Positions 8,342 to 17,145 of a stretch of DNA of 64,000 nt are shown in pieces; position 1 is the first letter of the stretch; the number at the start of each line of letters is the position of its first letter. The translations under genes were made by a program, and so were the position numbers. The DNA lies in contig NZ_JBDFMI010000001.1 of assembly GCF_047238185.1 (NCBI RefSeq), positions 1,054,001 through 1,118,000 on the forward strand, read 5' to 3'. This stretch comes from Bacillus_AD sp047238185 (GTDB taxonomy: Bacteria; Bacillota; Bacilli; Bacillales; DSM-1321). The notes under the pieces are model-generated. The model worked only from the letters and a program-made list of their open reading frames with translations, ran no database searches and was not told the DNA's origin.

Positions 8342-8971
8342 ATGAATAGCATCCTCTATATCCGAATGAGACAGCGAGTCCAGGTAGCAGGGAAGAGAAA
8401 GATTTATATCCGCGATATCGCAAAATGCATCGGTCCCGAAAAGCTCGTCAATCAAATGAATGAGCTGCTCATCTACGAAATATCCAAACAGGACCGCAAT
8501 ATCATTGTCATTGATCTGATCATGCTGATCGATACGGTCCTTCAGTCCATTGGACATGTTGAACTGCAGGCAGTAGGCCCGAATCAGACTATTATTGAAG
8601 TGAAGCCAAAGCAGAAAAAAGGGCAACCCCTTATTTTTCTCTTGGTCTGGTCCCTATTATTCGTAGGAGCTGGAATGACGATTATGAATTTCCATGAAGA
8701 TGTCAGTATGAGGCCAGTCCATCAAAAAATCTATACGATAATGACAGGCAAGGAGTCGGCCAAACCATTGATTCTTCAGATTCCTTACAGTGTAGGATTG
8801 GGTCTTGGCATGGTGCTATTCTTTAATCATTTTTTCAAAAAGCGCTTCAATGAAGAGCCAAGCCCATTGGAAGTCGAGATGTTCAATTACCAGCAGGATC
8901 TGGACCATTATGTCATGGTGAATGAAAACAAAGAAAGCATGGTCGATTTAGATGATCGTGCAGACGATTAG
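8342..8971 (+). CDS. spoVAA: Stage V sporulation protein AA
   Basis: This 209-residue protein has an N-terminal soluble region (about 1-95) and two membrane segments (about 100-118 and 145-165). It is a member of the SpoVA set that moves Ca-dipicolinate across the inner spore membrane during sporulation and germination. Length and N-terminus (IYIRMRQRVQV…) match SpoVAA. It is first in the operon, behind a sigma-G promoter, with a GGGGTGATGAG binding site. The 3' end overlaps spoVAB by 20 bases. Confidence 0.92.
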   Translation: MNSILYIRMRQRVQVAGKRKIYIRDIAKCIGPEKLVNQMNELLIYEISKQDRNIIVIDLIMLIDTVLQSIGHVELQAVGPNQTIIEVKPKQKKGQPLIFLLVWSLLFVGAGMTIMNFHEDVSMRPVHQKIYTIMTGKESAKPLILQIPYSVGLGLGMVLFFNHFFKKRFNEEPSPLEVEMFNYQQDLDHYVMVNENKESMVDLDDRADD

Positions 8972-9374
8972 CCTTATTTTTATCGGTTTTGCCGGAGGGC
9001 TGGCGGTAGGAGCCGGCTTTGTCGCATTTTTAACTGTGCTTGGGGTGATTCCTAGAATCACCCAGCTGACAAAAACTGAACGGAATATCCATCATTATGA
9101 AGCTGCAGCGATAGTGGGAGTCGTAATCGGCGGCTGGCTAAGCCTGAATGATTACCAATTTCATACGCCTGTTATAGTCCTTTCAATCATTGGCCTTTTG
9201 AGCGGAATATTTAATGGTATGCTGGCTGCAGCTCTGACAGAGGTTTTGAATGTACTTCCGTTACTTGCCAAGCGCATTGGCATACAAGAACAGATTATCT
9301 ATTTATTAATGGCAATTGTAATTGGGAAAATATGTGGATCGTTATTCCAATGGATTTATTTTGTCGATCAGTAA
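8952..9374 (+). CDS. spoVAB: Stage V sporulation protein AB
   Basis: This 140-residue integral membrane protein has four or five helices and begins MIVQTISLIFIGFAGGLAVG, with the conserved GFVAFLTVLGVIPRITQLTK stretch. It overlaps spoVAA, implying translational coupling. The next gene in B. subtilis would be spoVAC; here it is spoVAEA after only 21 bases. Confidence 0.92.
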   Translation: MIVQTISLIFIGFAGGLAVGAGFVAFLTVLGVIPRITQLTKTERNIHHYEAAAIVGVVIGGWLSLNDYQFHTPVIVLSIIGLLSGIFNGMLAAALTEVLNVLPLLAKRIGIQEQIIYLLMAIVIGKICGSLFQWIYFVDQ

Positions 9375-9395
9375 AACAGGAAAGGATCAGCGCCC

Positions 9396-9974
9396 ATGGA
9401 TCTAAAGCGTAAAGTGATATTGGTGACAGATGGAGATGAATATGCGGCAAGGTCTGTCCAATTGGCTGCCAAGGCTGTGGGCGGACGCTGTATATCGGTG
9501 TCACAGGGCAATCCGTCTGTCATTACAGGGCCTAAATTGGTCAGGTTAATCAAAAAAGCTGCTTCCGATCCCGTCTTGGTTATGGTGGATGACAGCGGAT
9601 TTGTCGGAAAGGGTTCTGGAGAAAAAGTCATGATGTTTGTAGCGACACATCCTGATATCGATATATTGGGCATCATTGCCGTTGCCTCCAAAACAAGGCA
9701 TCGCGAATGGACGAAGGTGGATGTCTGTATTGACCGTGACGGTCAATTGACTCCCTATGGCGTCGATAAATTCGGAGTGCCTGAGATGGATATCGGTCTC
9801 ATAACTGGGGACACTGTATACAGTATCGATTCCCTGAATGTGCCAATTGTCGTCGGTATCGGTGATATCGGAAAAATGGCCATGAAGGATCATTACAGTA
9901 TAGGCTCGCCGATTACCAAGCTTGCCGTTGAACTCATTCTCGAAAGGAGTGGATTTTATGACGACCAAAAGTGA
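9396..9974 (+). CDS. spoVAEA: Stage V sporulation protein AEA (soluble SpoVAE)
   Basis: This 192-residue soluble protein starts MDLKRKVILVTDGDEYAARS, with the glycine-rich DSGFVGKGSGEK and ITGDTVYSIDSLNVPIVVGI blocks typical of SpoVAEa. It has no membrane segment. The ATG follows an AGGA-containing site. It directly follows spoVAB, and the membrane or DPA-binding subunits AC, AD and AEB that separate these genes in B. subtilis are missing. Confidence 0.9.
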   Translation: MDLKRKVILVTDGDEYAARSVQLAAKAVGGRCISVSQGNPSVITGPKLVRLIKKAASDPVLVMVDDSGFVGKGSGEKVMMFVATHPDIDILGIIAVASKTRHREWTKVDVCIDRDGQLTPYGVDKFGVPEMDIGLITGDTVYSIDSLNVPIVVGIGDIGKMAMKDHYSIGSPITKLAVELILERSGFYDDQK

Positions 9975-11439
9975 AGAAAAAGTCCCGATTCCAAAAAAGC
10001 TGAAACAGACTGAAGCATTCATGAAGGAAAAAGTCGGTCTTGGCGTCAGTTTTGACTTGGGCGTCAGGAAATTCCAAGTCTTAAAGAAAGATTTAAATCT
10101 TTATTATATCAATGGACTGTGCGATACAGAATTTGTCATAGAGCTATTGAAGGAACTAGTGGAGCTGAATGAGCATCAAAAATTGAATACCCACATTTTT
10201 GAACTGATCGAAAACCGGTTGGTTAACCAATCTGTAACGGTCATCAAGACGTTGGATGAATTGGTAGACCAAGTTCTTACTGGTTTAGTTGTATTTGTGA
10301 TGGAAGGGGAGGACCATGCACTAGTCGTCGATGTCAGAAACTATCCTGGCAGGACACCGAGTGAACCAGATACGGAAAAAGTAGTCAGGGGTTCCCGTGA
10401 TGGGTATGTGGAGAATATCATCATCAATACAGCCTTGACCAGAAGGCGCATACATGATGAACGTCTCAGGTTTGAAATCATCAAAGTAGGAGAGCGATCA
10501 AAAACGGATGTAGCAATCGGATATTTAAAAGATGTGGCAAATCCGAATTTGATTGAGACTGTCCGAAAAAAAATACAGGATATTAAAATCGATGGATTGA
10601 CGATGGCTGATAAAACAGTAGAAGAATTTATGGTGCGGCAAGGATATAATCCTTACCCTCTTGTCCGGTATACAGAAAGGGCAGACGTCGGAGCCACACA
10701 TCTCCTGGAGGGACATGTTCTTGTATACGTGGATACGTCGCCGAGTGTCATTATTACACCTACTACGTATTTCCACCATGTGCAGCATGCTGAAGAATTC
10801 AGGCAATCACCTGCAGTAGGCACATTTGTCAGATGGATCCGGTTTATTGGCATTTTTATATCCATCTTTCTTTTGCCGCTCTGGTATTTATTCATTTTGG
10901 AACCATCTATGCTGCCGGAACGAATTGCCTTTATCGGCCCTAATGAACAAACGAATATGCCGATCCTTGTGCAAATCTTGATTGCCGATATTGGGGTGGA
11001 AATATTGAGGCTTGCTGCTATACATACGCCTACCCCGCTTTCGACAGCAATGGGTTTGGTAGCTGCTGTCATTATCGGCCAAATTGCGATTGATGTCGGC
11101 ATGTTTGTTGGGGAGGTCATTCTATATGTAGCAGCAGCAACAATGGGAACATTCGCTACACCTAGTCTGGAGTTAAGTGTCGCCAATAAATTAGCCCGGC
11201 TGTTCTTGCTGGGATGCGTCGCCATTTTCAAGGCGCCGGGCTTTGTGGTAGGCACAACCATTTATATCTTATTTTTAGTAGGCATCCGTGCTTTTCGGAC
11301 ACCGTATTTATGGCCGCTCATCCCGTTTAATTTTGCGGCATTCCTACAGATTTTAGTAAGAAAATCCATACCGGGATCAAAAATCCGCCCGAGTATAGTC
11401 CATCCGAGAAATCGCTACAAACAACCAAAAAATTCTTGA
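9958..11439 (+). CDS. spoVAF: Stage V sporulation protein AF (GerA-type family)
   Basis: This 493-residue protein has a soluble N-terminal half and a membrane C-terminal half (segments from about residue 290 onward), homologous to the GerAA/GerBA A subunits of germinant receptors. The ATG at 9958 follows AAAGGAG and overlaps the end of spoVAEA by 17 bases. The length equals that of B. subtilis SpoVAF. It is last in the operon; lysA follows, as in B. subtilis. Confidence 0.93.
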   Translation: MTTKSEEKVPIPKKLKQTEAFMKEKVGLGVSFDLGVRKFQVLKKDLNLYYINGLCDTEFVIELLKELVELNEHQKLNTHIFELIENRLVNQSVTVIKTLDELVDQVLTGLVVFVMEGEDHALVVDVRNYPGRTPSEPDTEKVVRGSRDGYVENIIINTALTRRRIHDERLRFEIIKVGERSKTDVAIGYLKDVANPNLIETVRKKIQDIKIDGLTMADKTVEEFMVRQGYNPYPLVRYTERADVGATHLLEGHVLVYVDTSPSVIITPTTYFHHVQHAEEFRQSPAVGTFVRWIRFIGIFISIFLLPLWYLFILEPSMLPERIAFIGPNEQTNMPILVQILIADIGVEILRLAAIHTPTPLSTAMGLVAAVIIGQIAIDVGMFVGEVILYVAAATMGTFATPSLELSVANKLARLFLLGCVAIFKAPGFVVGTTIYILFLVGIRAFRTPYLWPLIPFNFAAFLQILVRKSIPGSKIRPSIVHPRNRYKQPKNS

Positions 11440-11567
11440 TCTTCACTTGAAGTTCAAGGTGTATTGTGATAATTTAAAAATGATTCAGACTTTGTCGGAC
11501 TGCAGTGTGAATACAGTGGAATTTCACGGTTCATTTCTATGGGTACATAGTCGAAATAGAGGTTGAT

Positions 11568-11603
11568 GAGATTCCGGGCATTTGGATGAATGTCCGGAAT
11601 CTC
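11568..11603 (+). promoter_or_regulatory. 15-bp hairpin in the leader of lysA
   Basis: GAGATTCCGGGCATT pairs with AATGTCCGGAATCTC around a six-base loop, with one G-U pair. No T run follows, so it is not a standard terminator. It ends 36 bases before the lysA start and does not resemble the lysine riboswitch, which is far longer. Role unknown. Confidence 0.5.
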
Positions 11604-11639
11604 TGCATTAAGACCAAGTATGTCATTATAGGAGAAGGG

Positions 11640-12968
11640 ATGAGGGCAATGCATTTGTACGGAACCAGCACAGTGAACAATCAGGGCCATCTTGAAATTG
11701 GCGGGAAAGATACGGTTGAACTCGCTCAAACATATGGAACGCCATTATATGTGTATGATGTTGCGTTAATCAGAGAGAGAGCAAAAGGGTTTAAAGATAC
11801 ATTTGCCCATTTAGGCGTTTCAGCGCAAGTTGCATATGCCAGTAAAGCATTCTCATCAATCGCAATGATCCAATTGGCCGAAGAGGAAGGGTTATCTTTG
11901 GACGTAGTATCAGCCGGTGAGCTGTACACGGCCATAATGGCCGGATTCCCAAAAGAAAAAATCCATTTCCATGGAAATAATAAGAGCAAAGATGAATTGG
12001 AAATGGCAGTAACCGAGGAAATCGGCTGTGTAGTGGTGGACAATGAGTATGAGTTAGAGCTCCTTGAATCAATATGTCTCAAGCATGGCAAAAAAATGCC
12101 GATTCTTTTACGTGTGGCTCCAGGAGTAGAAGCGCATACCCATGATTATATTGTAACAGGGCAGGAAGATTCGAAATTCGGATTCCATTTACATAGCGGC
12201 CAGGCCGAGAAAGCGATGCGATTCGCTGAAAAGAGTGAATATTTGGATATTTTAGGCTTGCATTGCCATATCGGTTCGCAAATTTTTGAAACAGCCGGAT
12301 TTTTGCTTGCCGCAGACAAATTATTGGAGGTATTGAAAACCTGGTATCAAACATATGGTTTTCACGCTAAAGTACTTAATCTGGGGGGAGGCTTTGGCAT
12401 ACGTTATACAGAGGAGGACAAACCTTTGCCTCCGGCTCAATATGTAGAAAAAATTGTGGTTGAAGTGAAAAAGCTATCGAATGAGTTCGGTTTGGAAGTA
12501 CCGGAAATATGGATCGAACCTGGCCGTTCGCTGGTCGGCGATGCAGGGACCACTCTTTATTCAATTGGTTCAACTAAAGAAATCCCGAACATCCGCAAAT
12601 ACGTAGCGGTTGATGGAGGCATGTGCGATAATATCCGCCCAGCACTTTACCATGCCAAATATGATGCTGTTTTAGCGAATAGAGCCAATGACGCCAATGA
12701 AGAAACCGTATCAATTGCAGGAAAATGCTGTGAGAGCGGAGATATGCTCATCTGGGATATTCCTCTCCCGAAGGTTATGAACGATGATGTATTGGCCGTC
12801 TTCTGTACGGGGGCTTATGGGTATTCTATGGCGAATAATTATAACCGCATTGCTCGGCCGCCTGTCGTTTTTGTGGAGAATGGAGAAGACCAGCTTGTTG
12901 TAAAAAGGGAAACCATCCATGACATTGTCAGACTGGATGTGCCTTTGCGTGAACCTGCCATTAAGTAA
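11640..12968 (+). CDS. lysA: Diaminopimelate decarboxylase
   Basis: This PLP enzyme (about 442 residues) performs the last step of lysine synthesis, meso-diaminopimelate to lysine and CO2. The PLP lysine is in AYASKAFSS (about K69). HFHGNNKS, GLHCHIGSQIF, LNLGGGFGIRY, the EPGRS pyridoxal phosphate/substrate site and GKCCESGD (catalytic Cys) are all present. The ATG at 11640 has an AGGAG site five bases upstream; the ATG at 11649 (MHLYGTS, like B. subtilis MFLHGTS) is an equally possible start. Its place after spoVAF is conserved in bacilli. Confidence 0.95.
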   Translation: MRAMHLYGTSTVNNQGHLEIGGKDTVELAQTYGTPLYVYDVALIRERAKGFKDTFAHLGVSAQVAYASKAFSSIAMIQLAEEEGLSLDVVSAGELYTAIMAGFPKEKIHFHGNNKSKDELEMAVTEEIGCVVVDNEYELELLESICLKHGKKMPILLRVAPGVEAHTHDYIVTGQEDSKFGFHLHSGQAEKAMRFAEKSEYLDILGLHCHIGSQIFETAGFLLAADKLLEVLKTWYQTYGFHAKVLNLGGGFGIRYTEEDKPLPPAQYVEKIVVEVKKLSNEFGLEVPEIWIEPGRSLVGDAGTTLYSIGSTKEIPNIRKYVAVDGGMCDNIRPALYHAKYDAVLANRANDANEETVSIAGKCCESGDMLIWDIPLPKVMNDDVLAVFCTGAYGYSMANNYNRIARPPVVFVENGEDQLVVKRETIHDIVRLDVPLREPAIK

Positions 12969-12985
12969 AATGTTTATCAAAAAGA

Positions 12986-13015
12986 AAAGCCCCCGGAAAC
13001 ATTTCCGGGGGCTTT
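12986..13015. terminator. Bidirectional terminator between lysA and ypuA
   Basis: A perfect 14-bp stem (AAAGCCCCCGGAAA / TTTCCGGGGGCTTT) with a two-base loop lies between convergent genes. Confidence 0.9.
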
Positions 13016-13020
13016 ATCGG

Positions 13021-13896
13021 TTAACTGAAGAAAGACTTAATCGCATCGATCAAGCTTGAAAAGAAATCCTTTAATTTATCAAGGAAGCTTTGACCTTCAT
13101 CGGAGCTTAAGTAATTTTTCAATTTATCTTTTGCATTATTCAATTGATCGCCGACTTTATCCCAGTTGATATTCAAGTCTTTCAATTTATTGAATAAATC
13201 TACTAAACTTTGCAACTGTTTATCTGTTAAATCGACACCGACATCTTTAGCGGACTGTTGAATGACATCTTTCGTTTCCTCTTCATTTTGGGGAGGATTT
13301 TTTGAGATGTTCTCTTTGATCTTTGTCATCAAGGCAGATGCTTCATCTTTACCGATCTGGTCGCCCAATTTTGCTGTTGTCACCATTTCCTGGTTTGCTG
13401 CCTGTTTGACATCCTCAGGGATTTTTTTATCTGAAGAGATTTCATAGGCCTTCATGATCCCTGTCAAAGCGGCTGTGCCCGAAACATCGAATGGGGCCGT
13501 TACATAAATCTCGGCGTCCTTTACTCCTGCAGTCGCCAAGGCGTTGATGTACATTTCATCTGAAACCCAGTTGATGTGGTTGGTTTTCACCACAAGCCCT
13601 GAATTTTTATTTCCCATTGTAATCTTACTTGAAGAAATGGCGCGTGTGCCTATTAATCGTTTCGAGATATAGCTTCCTAAGTATTCATGTTCCTCTGCAT
13701 TTGATACTGTAACGGTATCGACATCAGAGCTTACGCCCATTTCATTTAATAGTTGTTGTTTTTGTTGGGGTGTCAAATTTTCTCCTAGTGTTACAATGAC
13801 ATCTCCGGCCTGCGTATCGGCAAAAGCTTGTAAAGGCATGATCATTAAGCTGCATGCAATCAATGCAAGCATAATTTTTCTACTGATGTGTTTCAT
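13021..13896 (-). CDS. ypuA: Secreted DUF1002 protein, YpuA
   Basis: This 291-residue exported protein has an N-terminal signal peptide ending near ADTQA (about residue 27), followed by a DUF1002 domain (motifs GENLTPQQKQQLLNEMGV and YEISSDKKIPEDVKQAA). The tail is helical, Asp/Lys-rich and probably coiled coil. It matches B. subtilis YpuA in length, and the position between lysA and ribT agrees. The function is not established; in B. subtilis ypuA responds to envelope stress. Binding site TAAGGAGG precedes the ATG. Confidence 0.88.
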   Translation of the reverse strand: MKHISRKIMLALIACSLMIMPLQAFADTQAGDVIVTLGENLTPQQKQQLLNEMGVSSDVDTVTVSNAEEHEYLGSYISKRLIGTRAISSSKITMGNKNSGLVVKTNHINWVSDEMYINALATAGVKDAEIYVTAPFDVSGTAALTGIMKAYEISSDKKIPEDVKQAANQEMVTTAKLGDQIGKDEASALMTKIKENISKNPPQNEEETKDVIQQSAKDVGVDLTDKQLQSLVDLFNKLKDLNINWDKVGDQLNNAKDKLKNYLSSDEGQSFLDKLKDFFSSLIDAIKSFFS

Positions 13897-14168
13897 ATTT
13901 TAACCTCCTTAAGGTTATTGACGTAATACGTAAGAAAAAGGATTCAATTTTTCTCGAAATATGACAAAAATATAGGCATTCTGGGAATAAGCACTTATAT
14001 AGCATAAAGAAACCAATCTTAGAAATCAATATGGCTCAAGTCGTATTCGTTTCACTCAATGGAAGGTGAAACCGGTGCAAGCAACTGGATCCCCCTATAT
14101 GAATAAATAGCAGTGCTGTGGTTATATTTGGTAAAATGGGTTATATCTTATTTTTTATAGGAGGATCT

Positions 14169-14255
14169 ATGAAAAGAAAAAACGGTTACTTATTTCTGCT
14201 GCTGGCTCTATTCTGTATAATATGGGGATGCATCTATTGGGTCTTCATAGCCTGA
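14169..14255 (+). CDS. Small membrane peptide, 28 residues
   Basis: An ATG four bases after TAGGAGG opens a 28-residue frame: MKRKNG, then a single hydrophobic helix with two Cys and two Trp. It lies alone in the 551-base ypuA-ribT gap. The good binding site and clean single-helix design argue for a real gene. Short spacing and small size keep confidence moderate. No family is recognised, and the remaining intergenic sequence shows nothing I can name. Confidence 0.45.
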   Translation: MKRKNGYLFLLLALFCIIWGCIYWVFIA

Positions 14256-14447
14256 TTTTGATACAAAGGAACTAATTATAGGATGTCAGCTTTTTAAGTT
14301 TTGCTAGGGCAAATGTGTCATTCTTACTGGATGCGAATGTTAGTTCGATTAGAGAAGTTGATAGAACGATCGATTTCTTGTAAAATAGGATGTATATTAT
14401 ATGGTTGGTTTAAATAAAAATGTTCTTCAATACAAAGAGGTAAGAAT

Positions 14448-14810
14448 ATGCTAATACGTTATAAAAAGAATGTCGAAAAGATTGCGATGGGTTTATTATC
14501 TTTTATGCCCGGCGAAAAAGACGTTAAGACTTTGCAGGCGGCCATCAAGCAATATGAAACTCAGGATAACTGGAATTTGCTTCTGTGGAAGGAAGAAGAA
14601 GATATTGTCGGTTTAATCGGCCTTGTCATCGATGATGATGGCACAGCTACGATCCAGCATTTAACCGTAAACCCTTCTTTCAGATATCAAGGAATCGGCC
14701 GAAAGATGTACGAGGAAGTCAAATCTTTATATGCCGATAAGAGCGTTCAGGCTAATAGTGTTATTGCACCGTTCCTGGATAAATGCCGTAAAGCTGATGA
14801 CAAGCAATAA
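14448..14810 (+). CDS. ribT: GNAT-family protein RibT
   Basis: This 120-residue GNAT-fold acetyltransferase starts MLIRYKKNVEKIAMGLLSFM, nearly identical to B. subtilis RibT, with the acetyl-CoA motif HLTVNPSFRYQGIGRKMYEE (about residues 69-88). In B. subtilis ribT ends the riboflavin operon (ribD-E-AB-H-T). Here no rib enzyme genes and no FMN riboswitch precede it, so ribT is an isolated remnant of that synteny. Substrate unknown. Binding site AAAGAGG. Confidence 0.87.
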   Translation: MLIRYKKNVEKIAMGLLSFMPGEKDVKTLQAAIKQYETQDNWNLLLWKEEEDIVGLIGLVIDDDGTATIQHLTVNPSFRYQGIGRKMYEEVKSLYADKSVQANSVIAPFLDKCRKADDKQ

Positions 14811-14843
14811 GTAGAATGCCATTGAATTACATTTCATTCGAAT

Positions 14844-14889
14844 ACAAAGAAAAGGACAAGCCCTTTCATTCGCTTGTCCTTTTCTTTGT
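14844..14889. terminator. Bidirectional terminator between ribT and ypuF
   Basis: An 18-bp perfect stem (ACAAAGAAAAGGACAAGC pairing with its complement) has a ten-base loop. It overlaps the last codons of ypuF, whose stop codon falls in the loop. Confidence 0.88.
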
Positions 14890-15375
14890 ATATGCGCCCT
14901 TTTTGCCATGCCGATAGAGATGTTTATTCATAATTTGCTCGGAAACCGGGCAGTTATTATCCCATTCGATCCCTTGCTGCCCGCAGAGTTGCCGGCACTC
15001 ATCCAAAAGAGCTGTATCAACAATGGGAAGATTGTATGGCCTGTATGGAAGGCCATCGTTTAGACGGCTTTGTTCAGATAATATCCTTTTTTCCAACAAG
15101 GCGAAATCCAATCCGATGGAATGGACTATATTCCCATCAACACTATGCAAATTGGAAAATGCCTTATCCAGCATCTTAGAAGCACCGAGGAGATTACCCC
15201 GGCGGAAGTGGTAGGAGGCGACAGCCAATTGGATCAGAACGACCCATATGGATTCCCGTTTGCCGCCCGGCTCCTGTTCTTTCCAATAATCCTCTAAAAG
15301 CTCGTGGCATTCGAAGTAATCCCTTTTTGCATGGAATTCAATTAAAAATAGGACGTACGGCTCCGGATAGTTCAT
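14866..15375 (-). CDS. ypuF: DUF309 protein, YpuF
   Basis: This 169-residue cytoplasmic helical protein has the DUF309 core FHAKRDYFECHELLEDYWKE (about residues 14-33) and LIQLAVASYHFRRGNLLGA (about 49-67). The start MNYPEPYV has a TAGGGAG site; a longer in-frame ORF upstream lacks one. It lies between ribT and scpA as in B. subtilis. DUF309 proteins have no assigned reaction. The conserved H-E-x-x-E pattern hints at metal binding. Confidence 0.85.
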   Translation of the reverse strand: MNYPEPYVLFLIEFHAKRDYFECHELLEDYWKEQEPGGKRESIWVVLIQLAVASYHFRRGNLLGASKMLDKAFSNLHSVDGNIVHSIGLDFALLEKRILSEQSRLNDGLPYRPYNLPIVDTALLDECRQLCGQQGIEWDNNCPVSEQIMNKHLYRHGKKGAYTKKRTSE

Positions 15376-15440
15376 GTAATCACTCCCTACCCAATTGTAG
15401 CAATTCAGGAGGTAATCCGCCATAATGGGAAGCTCTATGT

Positions 15441-15467
15441 AAAAAAACCCGGGCTAAAGCCGGGCAC
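15441..15467 (-). terminator. Terminator of the YjcZ-type gene
   Basis: On the minus strand, GCCCGGCTTTAGCCCGGG is followed by seven T residues, just past the stop of the 33-residue gene. Confidence 0.85.
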
Positions 15468-15472
15468 CTTTT

Positions 15473-15574
15473 CTAGCAGCAGTAAGCCGCACCAACAATC
15501 ACTAACAAAATGAATAGTGTTACAATCAATGCAAACCCATTATTGTAACCACCGCCGCAACTACTTTCACCCAT
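15473..15574 (-). CDS. YjcZ-family tiny sporulation membrane protein
   Basis: This is a 33-residue peptide with a Gly/Ser/Asn/Tyr head (MGESSCGGGYNNG) and one helix (FALIVTLFILLVIVGAAYCC). It is the hallmark arrangement of the Bacillus tiny transmembrane (YjcZ/YczN/YhzC) family of spore-associated proteins. A strong AAGGAGG site stands nine bases before the ATG and a terminator follows the stop. Exact spore role unknown. Confidence 0.88.
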   Translation of the reverse strand: MGESSCGGGYNNGFALIVTLFILLVIVGAAYCC

Positions 15575-15810
15575 TGCAATGACCTCCTTAAAGGTTTACT
15601 TCAATGTCAGCATATGACACAATAATGGAATGGGTATAGGCTTGCGCCTAAAACATGCAAGTTTAATTGCTTCTAATATGCCGCCTGCTTGTCCAAAATG
15701 GGAAATGTTAAATATTACGCAGCCGGCGGAAACGAAAATATATAGGATTACCTTCGGTTTTCCTCTATAATATGGGTAAAGCTGTAATTATAAAATGATG
15801 GTGAACATAC

Positions 15811-16557
15811 ATGATATATAACGTAAAGATAGATGCTTTCGAAGGTCCTTTGGACTTGTTGCTGCATTTGATACATACATTGGAAATAGATATATATGAT
15901 ATTCCTGTCGCGGAGATCACGGAGCAATACTTAATGTACATCCATACGATGAAGGAATTGGAATTGGACGTTGCCTCTGAATATTTAGTGATGGCTGCGA
16001 CACTTTTGGCTATTAAGAGTAAGATGCTCCTGCCAAAATATGAAGATGATATGGAAGAAGAAACGGATTTTGAATATGAGGAAGACCCTCGGGATGAACT
16101 GGTGGAAAGGCTGCTCGAGTACAAAAAGTACAAACAAGCGGCGGAAGAATTGCATACTCTTGAACAAGAAAGAAGCCTTATGTTTTCAAAGCCGCCTACA
16201 GATCTAACGCATTTAATGAAGGAATTGGGCCCTCAGAAGATAGATCTGAATATTACCTTATATGATATGCTGGGTGCATACCATAAGCTTCTCAGAAGGA
16301 AAAAACTGCAAAAGCCACTTCATACGAAAGTGACCAGACAAGAAATTTCGATTGAAAAAAGGATGGACGAGATCCGCAGGGAAATTAAATCGCTGTCTGG
16401 AAGAGTAAGCTTCAATTCGCTGTTTCCCTTCTATAATAAAGAGCATATTGTCATTACATTCCTGGCGATATTGGAATTGCTTAAACGGAATGAAATATAT
16501 GCCGAGCAGGAGAACAACTTTGCCGATTTATTTATAGCTAACAAGGAAGGTGCATGA
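15811..16557 (+). CDS. scpA: Segregation and condensation protein A (kleisin)
   Basis: This 248-residue kleisin bridges the Smc heads and, with ScpB, forms bacterial condensin. The N-terminal FEGPLDLLLHLIHTLEIDIYD motif (about residues 9-29) and the acidic linker after AIKSKMLLPKYEDD are typical. The C-terminal winged helix (about 180-245) contacts the Smc cap. The 3' end is linked to scpB by only four bases. Confidence 0.95.
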   Translation: MIYNVKIDAFEGPLDLLLHLIHTLEIDIYDIPVAEITEQYLMYIHTMKELELDVASEYLVMAATLLAIKSKMLLPKYEDDMEEETDFEYEEDPRDELVERLLEYKKYKQAAEELHTLEQERSLMFSKPPTDLTHLMKELGPQKIDLNITLYDMLGAYHKLLRRKKLQKPLHTKVTRQEISIEKRMDEIRREIKSLSGRVSFNSLFPFYNKEHIVITFLAILELLKRNEIYAEQENNFADLFIANKEGA

Positions 16558-16561
16558 AGCA

Positions 16562-17131
16562 GTGAATATCAATAAAATGCAAGGCATACTGGAGGCGCTT
16601 CTGTTCGCGGCAGGCGACGAAGGAATCAGCCTGCAGCAAATGACAGAGGTACTAGAAACTACCGCTTTGCAAGCGACAGAACTACTGGAGAATCTTAGGG
16701 ATGACTATAAAAAGCGGGCCAGAGGATTAACGATCATCGAAGTTGGCGGTGTATTCCAAATGGTTACCAAAAAAGAGCATGCGGACCATCTTAAAAAGTT
16801 AGTCGAATCGTCGAATAATGCATCCCTTTCTCAGGCGGCACTGGAAACGTTGGCAATTGTAGCCTATAAACAGCCGATTACGCGCGTGGAAATCGAACAA
16901 ATTAGAGGAGTGAAGACAGACCGCTCCCTACAGACATTGACCGCCAAGGCACTGATTAAGGAGACTGGCCGCGCAGAAGGGCCTGGACGGCCAATTTTAT
17001 ATGGGACGACCAAAGAATTCCTTGATTGTTTTGGTTTGAAAACCTTGAAGGAACTGCCTCCTTTGGAAGAGGTTTCGGAAGACAGCCTTGAACAGGATGA
17101 AGCGGATTTGTTTTTCGGCTTGCCGAATTGA
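16562..17131 (+). CDS. scpB: Segregation and condensation protein B
   Basis: This ScpB dimer subunit of condensin is about 189 residues with two winged-helix domains. Diagnostic blocks are ILEALLFAAGDEGIS, SQAALETLAIVAYKQPITR and GRAEGPGRPILYGTTKEFLD. The chosen start is the GTG at 16562, nine bases after AAGGAAGGTG. A GTG at 16550 overlaps that site and is less likely. A structured terminator follows. Confidence 0.93.
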   Translation: MNINKMQGILEALLFAAGDEGISLQQMTEVLETTALQATELLENLRDDYKKRARGLTIIEVGGVFQMVTKKEHADHLKKLVESSNNASLSQAALETLAIVAYKQPITRVEIEQIRGVKTDRSLQTLTAKALIKETGRAEGPGRPILYGTTKEFLDCFGLKTLKELPPLEEVSEDSLEQDEADLFFGLPN

Positions 17132-17145
17132 ATGGATATGGAAAG

